Shown: piece after piece, positions 7,757 through 16,028 of the stretch | Position numbering within the stretch: position 1 is the stretch's first letter | Layout: every line of letters starts with the position of its first letter | Assembly (NCBI GenBank): GCA_023392615.1 | Contig: JAEVYT010000029.1 | Span: forward strand, 1-26,922 | Direction of reading: 5' to 3' | Source: Bacillota bacterium | GTDB taxonomy: Bacteria > Bacillota > Clostridia > Lachnospirales > Lachnospiraceae | Length of the DNA: 26,922 nt | Position numbers and translations under genes: made by a program | The notes under the pieces: model-generated | Told to the model about the DNA's origin: nothing | The model's database searches: none | What the model saw: the letters and a program-made list of their open reading frames with translations, nothing else

Positions 7757-8998
7757 ATGGCAACAGTGAAACCTTTTTTATGTGTTAGACCGAACCCAGA
7801 GATTGCAGACAGGGTAGCTGCATTACCATACGATGTATATAATCGAAAGGAAGCAACGCAGGAAGTAATAAGAGAACCTCTTTCGTTTTTAAAGGTGGAC
7901 AGAGCGGAAACCAGTTTCCCGGAAGAAGTGGATACTTATGATGACAGAGTTTATAGTAAGGCTAAGGAACTGTTGGATGGAATGATGAAGGACGGTACTT
8001 ATCTGACCGAAGACAAAGAAAGTTATTATGTATACGAGCTTATTATGGATGGACGTTCCCAGACCGGATTAGTGGCTTGTGCTTCTATCGATGATTATTT
8101 GAATAACGTTATTAAGAAACATGAAAATACCAGAGAACATAAGGAAATCGACCGCATTAACCATGTAGATATCTGCAATGCGCAGACGGGTCCTATTTTC
8201 TTGGCTTACCGTGCACATAAAGAAATCAGTGAAGTTACTGCTAAGACGAAGCTTCAAACTCCGATCTATTCATTTACTGCTGTAGATGGTATTACTCATA
8301 ATGTGTGGAGGATATCAGACGATGCGGATCTTTTAAAAATCAAGCTGGCTTTTGAGGAGATTGACAGCATCTATATAGCAGATGGTCATCATCGTGCAGC
8401 CTCCGCTGTAAAGGTAGGGTTAAAAAGAAGGAAGGAAACTCCCGGATTTACCGGCCAGGAGGAGTTTAATTATTTCCTATCCGTGTTATTCCCGCATGAT
8501 CAGTTATTGATTATGCCATATAATAGAGCTATTAAAGGTTTGAATGGCCTGGATAAAACTCAGTTTCTAGCGAAGGTTGCTGAGAACTTTGAAGTAGAAG
8601 AACTAGGAAAGGCTGCTTATTCACCAGTTTTGAAAGCGACCTATGGTATGTTCCTTGACGGAAGCTGGTATAAACTGACTGCGAAAGAAGCGATTAAGAA
8701 TCAGACTGATCCTGTTGCAGCGTTAGATGCATCAATTCTTCAGGATTATTTACTAAATCCGGTGCTTGGAATATTAGATCCCAAAACGGATAAGAGAATC
8801 GGATTTATCGGCGGTATTCGTGGATTGGGTGAATTAGAGAGACGTGTTAGGGAAGATATGACAGTAGCATTCTCGATGTATCCCACCTCAATTGAAGAGC
8901 TGTTTCATGTATCTGATGCGGGTATGTTGATGCCTCCGAAATCAACTTGGTTTGAACCTAAATTACGAAGCGGATTATTTATTCATAAATTATCGTAA
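7757..8998 (+). CDS. DUF1015 (COG4198) protein in the serine operon
   Basis: This cytosolic protein of 413 residues has no signal peptide or membrane segment. It opens with MATVKPFLCVRPNP and ALPYDVYNR (22-30), followed by KKHENTREHKEIDR (120-133) and IYIADGHHRAASA (205-217), all typical of DUF1015. The DGHHR motif resembles one found in the ParB/Srx-like serine kinases SerK and SbnI as I recall them; that likeness is by eye only. GAGGGG lies six bases before the ATG. From memory, DUF1015 genes often accompany serA and serC in clostridia and Thermotoga. Because no phosphoserine phosphatase is visible here, a role in turning phosphoserine into serine, or in sensing it, is an attractive but unproven inference. 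Confidence 0.85.
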   Translation: MATVKPFLCVRPNPEIADRVAALPYDVYNRKEATQEVIREPLSFLKVDRAETSFPEEVDTYDDRVYSKAKELLDGMMKDGTYLTEDKESYYVYELIMDGRSQTGLVACASIDDYLNNVIKKHENTREHKEIDRINHVDICNAQTGPIFLAYRAHKEISEVTAKTKLQTPIYSFTAVDGITHNVWRISDDADLLKIKLAFEEIDSIYIADGHHRAASAVKVGLKRRKETPGFTGQEEFNYFLSVLFPHDQLLIMPYNRAIKGLNGLDKTQFLAKVAENFEVEELGKAAYSPVLKATYGMFLDGSWYKLTAKEAIKNQTDPVAALDASILQDYLLNPVLGILDPKTDKRIGFIGGIRGLGELERRVREDMTVAFSMYPTSIEELFHVSDAGMLMPPKSTWFEPKLRSGLFIHKLS

Positions 8999-9076
8999 TT
9001 TAAATAAATGCGAAAGATATTGCGTAATGAAATAATAGTGTGGACTTGCCGTAAAAGACGGCGGATTGGAGGAAAT

Positions 9077-9919
9077 ATGAAAAGAAGTTTAAAGAAATTA
9101 ACAGCGGTTATGCTGGGACTTGTGCTTGCTTTCTCATTAGTAGGTTGTGGTTCCAAGGAAGGAAAGGAAGTATCCTTAGTAAATGGTTCTGCGAAGGGGG
9201 CATTAAAGGGAGTAACATTAAAGGTTGGTACATCAGGCCTGTTTGCACCATTTTCTTATTATGATAAGGATGGCAAGACTTTAATTGGTTATGATCTTAA
9301 TTTCCTTAAAGTACTTCAAGATTACACCGGTTTTACAATCAATAAGGAAGTACAGGCAATGGATTACAGTGCATTAACAACATCTCTTTCAACCGGTAAG
9401 TTAGACATCGGTATGGCAGCTCTTTGTGCAACGGATGAAAGAAAGAAAAAAATGGACTTTACAAAAACATACTATGACTCCGGCCAAACTCTTTGTATTA
9501 ATACACAATCAAGCCCTAAGGAATTGAAGAGTGTGGAAGATTTAAAGAGTGGAAAATATGTTGTGGCTGTAGAAAAAGGAACAGCATCCCATCTTTACGC
9601 TACAAAAGCTGGGATTCCTGAAAAAGCAATACAGGTACATGATACAATTACTACTGCATATGAATCCTTAGAGCAGGGTAAAGTTGACTGTTTAATTCAA
9701 GATACACCAGGACTTGCATTCTATATTAAGACTACAAAAAATTCAAAGCTTCAGATGATTGGTGATGAGTTTAATCAGGGTCAGGCACCATATGCTGTAG
9801 CAATCTCCTTTGACTGCTCGAAAGCAAACAAAGGAATCGTAGAAGTATTAAATAAAGCGATCGAGGAATTAACCGCAAACGGAACAATGGAGAAAATTCA
9901 AAAGCAATGGTGCGAATAA
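9077..9919 (+). CDS. amino-acid ABC transporter substrate-binding lipoprotein (family 3)
   Basis: This protein captures a polar amino acid outside the cell for an ABC importer. I start at 9077, where GGAGG (9068-9072) precedes MKRSLKKLTAVMLGL; the frame is open from 9008, but the extra 23 residues have no ribosome site and would spoil the signal peptide. Residues 1-23 form a lipoprotein signal ending in LVGC (lipid-bearing C24). The two-lobed fold follows, with GLFAPFSYYD (54-63), GYDLNFL (71-77), ATDERKKKMDF (118-128; R122 should bind the substrate carboxylate) and QDTPG (208-212; D209 should bind the amine). Length is 280. No permease or ATPase gene is adjacent. It follows DUF1015 by 78 bases with no terminator between, so it may be the last gene of the serine operon. 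A small hairpin GCCGT/ACGGC (9048-9062) sits before its ribosome site. Confidence 0.92.
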   Translation: MKRSLKKLTAVMLGLVLAFSLVGCGSKEGKEVSLVNGSAKGALKGVTLKVGTSGLFAPFSYYDKDGKTLIGYDLNFLKVLQDYTGFTINKEVQAMDYSALTTSLSTGKLDIGMAALCATDERKKKMDFTKTYYDSGQTLCINTQSSPKELKSVEDLKSGKYVVAVEKGTASHLYATKAGIPEKAIQVHDTITTAYESLEQGKVDCLIQDTPGLAFYIKTTKNSKLQMIGDEFNQGQAPYAVAISFDCSKANKGIVEVLNKAIEELTANGTMEKIQKQWCE

Positions 9920-10272
9920 TTCTAAAGATTATGAGACTTATTGCAGGATAAATATTAAAATAAGCGTGTGAGTTGTTGTTTGTTAGAGATTTAGATCTCT
10001 AACAAAGATAATTCACACGCTGTTCTTTTAGCATTTATATAATTACATTATTTTTTATGAAGGATAGCAGTAATATTATTTTATTATGATAGATGAACTT
10101 TAAAAATACAAAAATCATGGTAAAATATGAGTATGTTATTTTAATAATAACCAGAGCATACCTTGAAAGAAATTGTAAATAACGGATTTTGACAGAAATT
10201 TTACTTGAATAGGATGATTTATGGTGAATAACTTTGATAAATTTAAGCTGATTATAACAGGAAGGTGCGAAT
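9920..10272 (+). other. intergenic region between binding protein and hypD activase
   Basis: Its first third holds the hairpin listed separately. The rest is AT-rich. A consensus -35 TTGACA lies at 10189-10194, but the following -10 is poor (TAGGAT at 15 bases or GGATGA at 17 bases spacing), so the hypD-operon promoter may need an activator or lie elsewhere. No open frame with a ribosome site, no riboswitch and no Rex-type TTGTTA(N4-6)TAACAA site was seen. Confidence 0.5.
9963..10030 (+). terminator. long hairpin ending the serine operon / binding-protein transcript
   Basis: AGCGTGTGA (9963-9971) pairs with TCACACGCT (10013-10021). After an internal loop, TTTGTTAGAGAT (9979-9990) pairs with ATCTCTAACAAA (9995-10006) around TTAG. 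Every pair is Watson-Crick. GTTCTTTTA follows, a short and interrupted T run. I call it a terminator from its position 43 bases after the stop codon and its stability; the stem is longer than usual. Confidence 0.75.
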
Positions 10273-11184
10273 GTGAAAAAACCTCTGATAACTGATATAC
10301 AAAAGTATTCAATTCATGATGGGCCGGGAATAAGAACGACTGTATTTTTTAAAGGGTGTCCCTTGCACTGTAACTGGTGTCATAATCCGGAGACCCAACA
10401 CTATAGCAAAGAGTTATATTATGACAGACATAGATGTACAAGGTGTGGCAGATGTGTAAAAAACTGCCCCACAAAAGCGATCAGCATCTCTGACCAAGTA
10501 GTAAATACGAATCTTACATTATGTACCGGCTGTATGAGTTGTATGGAATATTGCTTACAGGGAGCCAGAGAATTTGTTGGTAGATACATTGAGCCGGTTA
10601 AGTTGATATCAGAGCTTAAAAAAGATACAGTATTCTATGAGGAATCCGGTGGGGGGATTACATTTTCCGGCGGAGAAGTCATGTCGATGGATATGGGCTA
10701 TTTAGCGCAGGTGATGGAGCCATTACATAACCAAGGTTATCATCTTGGAATAGATACATGCGGACACGTAGAATTTGAACAATTCACAAAGATTATGAAT
10801 TATGCGGATTTTTTCTTATATGATTTGAAAATAATAGATAGTAAAAAGCACGAATACTATACTGGAGTTCCCAATGAGCGCATTCTTGAGAATCTGAAAC
10901 GACTTAGTGATGATAAAGCGGCGATTTATCTAAGAATACCGGTTATCCATGGGGTAAATGCCACACTAGAGGAGATGGAGAAGATGGCAGCTTATCTTAG
11001 GGTTAATAACATTAAACTGATTCAAATTCATTTGATTCCCTATCATGCGATGGGAAAGATTAAATATGATAAGCTTCGCATGCATTATAAGGAGGGTGGT
11101 TTTTTCACACCCACGCAGGAGGAGTTGGATGAGATAAGTCAGTTGTTTGTAAAACATGGATATCGCACGGTGATCGGCGGGTGA
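10273..11184 (+). CDS. glycyl-radical enzyme activating enzyme (radical SAM), HypD partner
   Basis: This radical-SAM activase places the glycyl radical on the enzyme encoded 19 bases downstream. Its start is a GTG at 10273 with AGGAAGG about eight bases upstream; an ATG two bases earlier is out of frame and meets a stop at once. Length is 303. The N-terminus DIQKYSIHDGPGIRTTVFF leads into the SAM-cluster motif C29-x3-C33-x2-C36. Next is a ferredoxin-like insert with two further [4Fe-4S] motifs: C55, C58, C61, C65 and C84, C87, C90, C94. FSGGE (131-135) matches the SAM-binding GGE. The insert is typical of activases for dehydratase and decarboxylase type glycyl-radical enzymes and absent from the short pyruvate formate-lyase activase. 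The partner is inferred from adjacency. Confidence 0.95.
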   Translation: MKKPLITDIQKYSIHDGPGIRTTVFFKGCPLHCNWCHNPETQHYSKELYYDRHRCTRCGRCVKNCPTKAISISDQVVNTNLTLCTGCMSCMEYCLQGAREFVGRYIEPVKLISELKKDTVFYEESGGGITFSGGEVMSMDMGYLAQVMEPLHNQGYHLGIDTCGHVEFEQFTKIMNYADFFLYDLKIIDSKKHEYYTGVPNERILENLKRLSDDKAAIYLRIPVIHGVNATLEEMEKMAAYLRVNNIKLIQIHLIPYHAMGKIKYDKLRMHYKEGGFFTPTQEELDEISQLFVKHGYRTVIGG

Positions 11185-11202
11185 AGGAAGGGTGGTGCCT
11201 CA

Positions 11203-13575
11203 ATGAAACGAGAAATGAATGATAGAATACAGCAGCTTCGTAGCATGAGTACAGGAACGGCAGCTTTTATTGATATGGAACGTGCAAGGCTCTTTACGGA
11301 AGCTTATGAGCGATATGAAGGTTCGGTTTCCGTACCAGAACTACGAGCGTTATCCCTAAAGTATTACTTTGAACATAAGACCTTATATATTGGTGATCTG
11401 GAATTGATAGTAGGGGAAAAGGGATGTGCCCCTCAAGCGGCTCCAACATTTCCGGAACTTTGTTGTCATACACTTGATGACCTTAAAGTGATGAATGACA
11501 GGGAATTAATACGATTTCAGGTAAAAGAAGAGGATTATTCTCTGCAGAAGAACAAGGTTATTCCTTATTGGGAAAAGAAAAATATCCGCCATAAGATTAT
11601 TAAGAATATGCCACAGGAATGGAAAGATGCGTATGAATGTGGCATATTTACAGAGTTTATGGAACAAAGAGGACCTGGACATACCGTAGGGGGAGAGATT
11701 ATCTATCAAAAAGGCTTTTCTGAATTTAAAGATGAGATAGAACAGGCGATATCAAAGCTGGATTTCTTGCACGACTTAGAAGCCCTCAATAAGCGGAATG
11801 AGTTAATGGCGATGAGAATAGCCTGTGATGCAATTATGGTTTTAGGTGATCGTTATGCTACTTATGCGAAGGAACTTGCGGAGCAAGAGGACAATGAGAA
11901 TAGAGAGCAGGAATTGCTTCAGATTGCTGCGAATTGTTTGGTAGTACCAAGATACAAACCACAGACTTATTGGCAGGCGCTTCAGATGTACTGGTTTGTT
12001 CATCTAGGAGTTACCAGTGAGATAAATCCCTGGGATGCTTTCAGCCCGGGAAGACTGGATCAACATCTGAATCCATTCTATCAACAAGATACTGAGAATG
12101 GATTGATGAATCGGGATAAAGCAAAGGAATTATTGGAATGTTTGTGGATAAAGTTCAATAATCAGCCTGCGCCCCCCAAGGTTGGGATTACCTTAAAGGA
12201 AAGCAGTACCTATACAGATTTTGCAAATATTAATACCGGAGGTATCACACCGGAAGGACGCGATGGGGTAAATGAAGTAAGTTATCTGATACTGGAATGT
12301 ATGGATGAAATGAAGCTTTTGCAGCCTAGTTCCAATGTACAGATTAGTAAAAAAACACCTCAGAAGTTTCTTAAAGAGGCCATACGAATAGCTAAAAAGG
12401 GTTGGGGACAGCCAGCGTTCTATAATACCGAGGCAATTATATCTGAACTTCTGAATGCCGGAAAATCAATTGAGGATGCTCGTAGGGGAGGAACCAGTGG
12501 TTGTGTAGAAACAGGAGCCTTTGGTAATGAAGCATACATATTGACAGGATATTTTAACTTGCCTAAGATTTTAGAACTCACTTTATTCAGTGGATTTGAT
12601 CACATCAGTAATAAACAACTTGGTTTAAAAACAAAACCTATGACCGACATTAAATCTTTTGAAGAACTGATGGAGATTTATAAGCAGCAAATTCATTATT
12701 TTATGGATATTAAAATAATGGGAAATCATATCATAGAGAAATTATATGCTACAGAGATGCCGGTGCCGTTCCTGTCCATTATAACCAATGACTGTATCAA
12801 GAATGCCAGAGATTATAATAACGGTGGTGCAAGATACAATACTAGTTATGTACAAGGAGTTGGAATTGGTACAATTACCGATTCCTTAAGTGCAATAAAG
12901 TATCAAGTGTTTGATGAGAAAAAGATTACAATGAAGGAACTTTTAACCGCACTTACAGATGATTTTAATGGGCATGATAGGATTCTCAACCTAGTAAAGA
13001 ACCGATCACCCAAGTACGGCAATGACGATGATTACGCGGATGATATCATGCAGGAGATTTTTGAAGCGTATTATCACGAAGTCACAGGAAGAGAAAATAT
13101 TAGGGGAGGAAGTTATCGAATTAATATGCTCCCAACCACTTGCCATGTATATTTTGGTGAGGTGATGATGGCAAGCGCCAATGGAAGGCTGGCACATAAG
13201 CCGGTATCTGAGGGTATTTCACCGGAGAAGGGAGCAGATCTAAACGGTCCGACGGCAGTAATTAAATCCTGCTCTAAGATGGATCATCTGAAAACCGGAG
13301 GCACACTCCTGAATCAGAAGTTTACCCCATCCGTCGTAGAAGGGGAGGAGGGTGTCAATCAATTAGCAAATCTGGTTCGTGCTTACTTTAATCTCGATGG
13401 TCATCATATACAGTTTAATGTAATTGACCGTGACACCTTGATTGCGGCACAAGAAAATCCAGAAGAGTTTAAGGATTTGATTGTTCGTGTTGCTGGATAT
13501 AGTGATCATTTCCGTAATTTAAGTAAGGAATTACAAGATGAGATTATTGGGAGAACAGAGCAAAGCTTTCATTAA
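11203..13575 (+). CDS. hypD: glycyl-radical enzyme, trans-4-hydroxy-L-proline dehydratase (HypD) type
   Basis: HypD removes water from trans-4-hydroxy-L-proline to give 1-pyrroline-5-carboxylate, an anaerobic and oxygen-sensitive radical reaction. The 790-residue protein has the catalytic Cys-x-Glu C434-V-E436 in GTSGCVETG and the radical glycine G765 in RVAGYSDHF. Active-site positions I recall for the C. difficile enzyme (F152, H160, D278, S334, C434, E436, Y450, T645, G765) all carry the same residue at the same number here. That argues against pyruvate formate-lyase, glycerol or diol dehydratase and choline lyase. A newer hydroxyproline-cleaving relative is not fully excluded. The ribosome site GGAAGGGTGG precedes the ATG at 11203. 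The gene forms a two-gene unit with its activase and is closed by a hairpin. No pyrroline-5-carboxylate reductase (proC) lies beside it. Confidence 0.88.
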   Translation: MKREMNDRIQQLRSMSTGTAAFIDMERARLFTEAYERYEGSVSVPELRALSLKYYFEHKTLYIGDLELIVGEKGCAPQAAPTFPELCCHTLDDLKVMNDRELIRFQVKEEDYSLQKNKVIPYWEKKNIRHKIIKNMPQEWKDAYECGIFTEFMEQRGPGHTVGGEIIYQKGFSEFKDEIEQAISKLDFLHDLEALNKRNELMAMRIACDAIMVLGDRYATYAKELAEQEDNENREQELLQIAANCLVVPRYKPQTYWQALQMYWFVHLGVTSEINPWDAFSPGRLDQHLNPFYQQDTENGLMNRDKAKELLECLWIKFNNQPAPPKVGITLKESSTYTDFANINTGGITPEGRDGVNEVSYLILECMDEMKLLQPSSNVQISKKTPQKFLKEAIRIAKKGWGQPAFYNTEAIISELLNAGKSIEDARRGGTSGCVETGAFGNEAYILTGYFNLPKILELTLFSGFDHISNKQLGLKTKPMTDIKSFEELMEIYKQQIHYFMDIKIMGNHIIEKLYATEMPVPFLSIITNDCIKNARDYNNGGARYNTSYVQGVGIGTITDSLSAIKYQVFDEKKITMKELLTALTDDFNGHDRILNLVKNRSPKYGNDDDYADDIMQEIFEAYYHEVTGRENIRGGSYRINMLPTTCHVYFGEVMMASANGRLAHKPVSEGISPEKGADLNGPTAVIKSCSKMDHLKTGGTLLNQKFTPSVVEGEEGVNQLANLVRAYFNLDGHHIQFNVIDRDTLIAAQENPEEFKDLIVRVAGYSDHFRNLSKELQDEIIGRTEQSFH

Positions 13576-13615
13576 TAAGTCTTGTTAAAGTGGTTTTGAG
13601 ATTATTTTACCGATG

Positions 13616-13656
13616 TATGCTCCATAATACTATTTATGGGGCATATTCATTATAGT
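13616..13656 (+). terminator. terminator hairpin after hypD
   Basis: ATGCTCCATAA (13617-13627) pairs with TTATGGGGCAT (13634-13644), eleven pairs with one T-G wobble and one further T-A pair outside, around a six-base loop. A T-rich but interrupted tail follows. It lies about 40 bases after the hypD stop and separates hypD from the TauE/SafE gene. Confidence 0.7.
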
Positions 13657-13664
13657 TTGTATTT

Positions 13665-13692
13665 TTGTTGTGTGTTAAACCAAATATATAAT
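13665..13692 (+). promoter_or_regulatory. probable promoter of the TauE/SafE permease gene
   Basis: TTGTTG (13665-13670) and a perfect TATAAT (13687-13692) are 16 bases apart and lie just after the hypD terminator. The permease gene therefore probably has its own transcript. Confidence 0.6.
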
Positions 13693-13730
13693 TGACCATT
13701 TAATAACATATATGAAGAAGGAAGAAGAAT

Positions 13731-14498
13731 ATGAGACTGATTTATTTTTTCATTGCCTTACTTGCAACCTCCATTGGTGGAATTGCAGGAATAGGAGGCG
13801 GTATCATAATTAAGCCATGTCTTGATACGGTAGGTTCTTTTGATGTAGCTACCATAGGGATGTTTTCTTCAATTACGGTTTTGTGCATGGCAACGGTTTC
13901 AACAGCTAGATTTCTTCATAGTGGAATGAAAATCGATGTCAAGTTGGCAGTTATGTTGTCAATCGGTGCAGCAGTTGGAGGAGTGATGGGTAAATATTTG
14001 TTTAGCATATTCGCCGACTCAGTCTCAGACAACAAAGCAAAGGGAATTCAAGGAATTCTATTAATTGTCTTAATCATATTTGTGTTGTTTCGTAGTGTTT
14101 ACCCAGGATTTCATATTGAAAATGTATGGATCATACTCCTTAGTGGATTGATCATGGGAGTGGTGTCCTCATTTCTTGGAATAGGGGGAGGGCCGATTAA
14201 TATAGCTGTGTTATGTATAGCATTTTCAGTAAGTGTTAGGGATGCTGCGGTTTATTCCATATTTACAATCTTCTTTTCGCAACTGACTACCGTTATTTCG
14301 AATGTTATTACGCCGGGAATAGGCAATTATGATCTTAGCATGGTTGTATTCATGATACCGGGGGCAATTATTGGTGCATTAATCGGATCATATCTTAATA
14401 GAAAGTTGAGCGACAGAACAGTGGATCGGTTATTTAATGTCGTCCTAGTACTATTGATTATGCTCAATGTCACGAATATCTATCGTTTTTTATTTTAA
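13731..14498 (+). CDS. TauE/SafE (TSUP) family membrane permease
   Basis: This integral membrane protein of 255 residues has about eight hydrophobic segments in two related halves. Each half opens with the family's glycine motif: GGIAGIGGG (16-24) and FLGIGGGPI (148-156). The family moves sulfite, sulfoacetate, other organosulfur anions or small carboxylates across the membrane; the substrate here is unknown. GAAGGAAGAAG precedes the ATG. It lies downstream of hypD but behind a terminator and its own promoter, so a link with hydroxyproline use is only suggested by position. It converges on the cytidylate-kinase-like gene. Confidence 0.88.
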   Translation: MRLIYFFIALLATSIGGIAGIGGGIIIKPCLDTVGSFDVATIGMFSSITVLCMATVSTARFLHSGMKIDVKLAVMLSIGAAVGGVMGKYLFSIFADSVSDNKAKGIQGILLIVLIIFVLFRSVYPGFHIENVWIILLSGLIMGVVSSFLGIGGGPINIAVLCIAFSVSVRDAAVYSIFTIFFSQLTTVISNVITPGIGNYDLSMVVFMIPGAIIGALIGSYLNRKLSDRTVDRLFNVVLVLLIMLNVTNIYRFLF

Positions 14499-14543
14499 TA
14501 AAGAATTGCTTTATCTAATAATTAGTAATATACTTTGGACGGT

Positions 14544-14582
14544 AAAAAAGGCTGCTACAAATATTATTATTTTGTAGCAACC
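14544..14582 (-). terminator. terminator between converging genes
   Basis: TGCTACAAA (14553-14561) pairs perfectly with TTTGTAGCA (14571-14579); GG/CC pairs extend it beyond one mismatch (14550-14551 with 14581-14582). On the minus strand the stem is followed at once by six T (14549-14544), so it mainly ends the cytidylate-kinase-like transcript. It probably also stops the plus-strand permease transcript. Confidence 0.85.
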
Positions 14583-14588
14583 TATAGG

Positions 14589-15194
14589 TTATCCAATATT
14601 ATGAAATCTTTTTTTGATAATGTCAGCCAATAATTCAGCAGTTCCGGTCACGCCAAAGATGCTACTGTCAATCATTAGGTGCTTATGATTGAAATCACTC
14701 GCCGCATAATTTGCATAACGTTTCCAATATTGTTCTCTAGCGATATCCATATCATGAATCATCCTTTTTGCTTCCTCAGGCTTCATACCCAGAGTATGGA
14801 CACAGTTTTGAAATCTGGTTTCTACTGGTGCGTAGATAAAGACATTCAAACAATTCTTTTTCTCACGCAGAATATAGTCCGCACATCGTCCCACTATGAT
14901 GCAGGATTGTTTATCCGCCAGATCCAGGATGATTTGTTGTTGTATGTTGAAAATTCTATCCTGCTTTTCGATAGAATCTACACCAAGTGGAAAGAGAAGA
15001 TTAAAGAAGTTGGATTTGATGCTCTTTTCTTCCTGTTCGCTAATGGTTGAGATTGGAAGATCCATCTTTTTGGATGTTTCCTCGACAATAGCACGGTCAT
15101 AATATTCTATACCCAGCATCTCTGATAGTTCATGAGCAATCGATCTGCCAAGGCTTCCAAACTGACGGGCTATGGTAATGCAGTATTTGTCCAT
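14589..15194 (-). CDS. cytidylate-kinase-like family protein
   Basis: This 201-residue soluble protein belongs to the cytidylate-kinase-like group (Cmk2-type). I start at 15194, giving MDKYCITIARQFGSLGRSIA, because AGGAGG then lies seven bases upstream; an ATG six bases earlier touches that site. The nucleotide-binding loop is ARQFGSLGRS and lacks the GK[ST] of a canonical Walker A, as is usual in this subfamily. IVGRCADYIL (about 97-106) and the Arg-rich EEAKRMIHDMDIAREQYWKRY (about 140-160, a lid-like region) fit the fold. Members are widespread in clostridia and their true substrate is not settled. It lies 77 bases downstream of the ABC ATPase gene on the same strand and may share that transcript. 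Confidence 0.85.
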   Translation of the reverse strand: MDKYCITIARQFGSLGRSIAHELSEMLGIEYYDRAIVEETSKKMDLPISTISEQEEKSIKSNFFNLLFPLGVDSIEKQDRIFNIQQQIILDLADKQSCIIVGRCADYILREKKNCLNVFIYAPVETRFQNCVHTLGMKPEEAKRMIHDMDIAREQYWKRYANYAASDFNHKHLMIDSSIFGVTGTAELLADIIKKRFHNIG

Positions 15195-15271
15195 ATCCAT
15201 ACCTCCTTATCCTAGTAGCATTTTATGCCTGTTATATAGCAATAAGTCTGTAAATACGTGTGTTAAATTCA

Positions 15272-16006
15272 TTATAATATTCTAGCAAGGAAGGAACGTG
15301 TACGGTCATGTTTTGGATTAGTGAAGATTTCATTTGGTGTACCTTCTTCAACAATATAACCGTCTGCCATGAAAATTACACGGTCTGCAACATCCTTTGC
15401 AAACTCCATCTCATGGGTTACAATTACCATCGTCATACCTTCATTTGCAAGGGATCGCATAACCTCAAGTACATCGCCCACAAGTTCAGGATCAAGTGCG
15501 GAAGTAGGCTCATCAAATAATAAAGCCTTAGGTTCCATTGCCAATGCTCTGGTGATAGCGACGCGCTGTTGCTGTCCACCGGATAAAGTGGAAGGCATGG
15601 AGTGAGCTTTATCAGAAAGTCCAACCTTCTCAAGAAGTTCTAGTGCTTTCTCTTCAGCCTCTGATTTAGTCATCTTTTTGGTGAGAACAGGTGCTAGTGT
15701 AATATTCTTCATAACTGATTTCATCGGGAATAGGTTAAAGCGCTGGAATACCATTCCTACTTCTTCACGATAATCTCTAAGAGCAATCTCCTTCTTATTA
15801 AAGATATCCTTCCCTTGGTAGAAGATTTTGCCGTCAGTTGGGATTTCTAGTTGATTAATACAACGTAGTAACGTGCTTTTTCCGGAACCGGAAGGTCCGA
15901 TGATACAGATAACCTCCCCTTCCTTTACTTCCATATTAATATCTTTTAAAACCTTCAGATCATCAAAGTTTTTTGATAAATGTTCTATTTTAATCATTTC
16001 ACCCAT
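15272..16006 (-). CDS. amino-acid ABC transporter ATP-binding protein (GlnQ/HisP type)
   Basis: This is the ATPase subunit of a polar-amino-acid importer, on the cytoplasmic face of the membrane. The 244 residues carry Walker A GPSGSGKS (37-44), the Q-loop in MVFQRFNLFP (85-94), the signature LSGGQQQR (141-148), Walker B ALLFDEP (161-167) and the switch histidine H198 in VTHEM. GGAGG lies shortly before the ATG. It follows the permease gene by 22 bases and is certainly in the same operon. No binding-protein gene is adjacent. Confidence 0.96.
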   Translation of the reverse strand: MGEMIKIEHLSKNFDDLKVLKDINMEVKEGEVICIIGPSGSGKSTLLRCINQLEIPTDGKIFYQGKDIFNKKEIALRDYREEVGMVFQRFNLFPMKSVMKNITLAPVLTKKMTKSEAEEKALELLEKVGLSDKAHSMPSTLSGGQQQRVAITRALAMEPKALLFDEPTSALDPELVGDVLEVMRSLANEGMTMVIVTHEMEFAKDVADRVIFMADGYIVEEGTPNEIFTNPKHDRTRSFLARIL

Positions 16007-16028
16007 AATATCCTCCGTTCAAACCGTG

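Noticed and set aside
9008..9076. Upstream ATG giving the binding protein 23 extra residues
   Set aside because: No ribosome site, and the added charged stretch would precede the lipoprotein signal; GGAGG marks the ATG at 9077.
9979..10006. Rex-like half sites TTGTTA and TAACAA
   Set aside because: They are about 15 bases apart, not 4-6, and form the two arms of the terminator stem.
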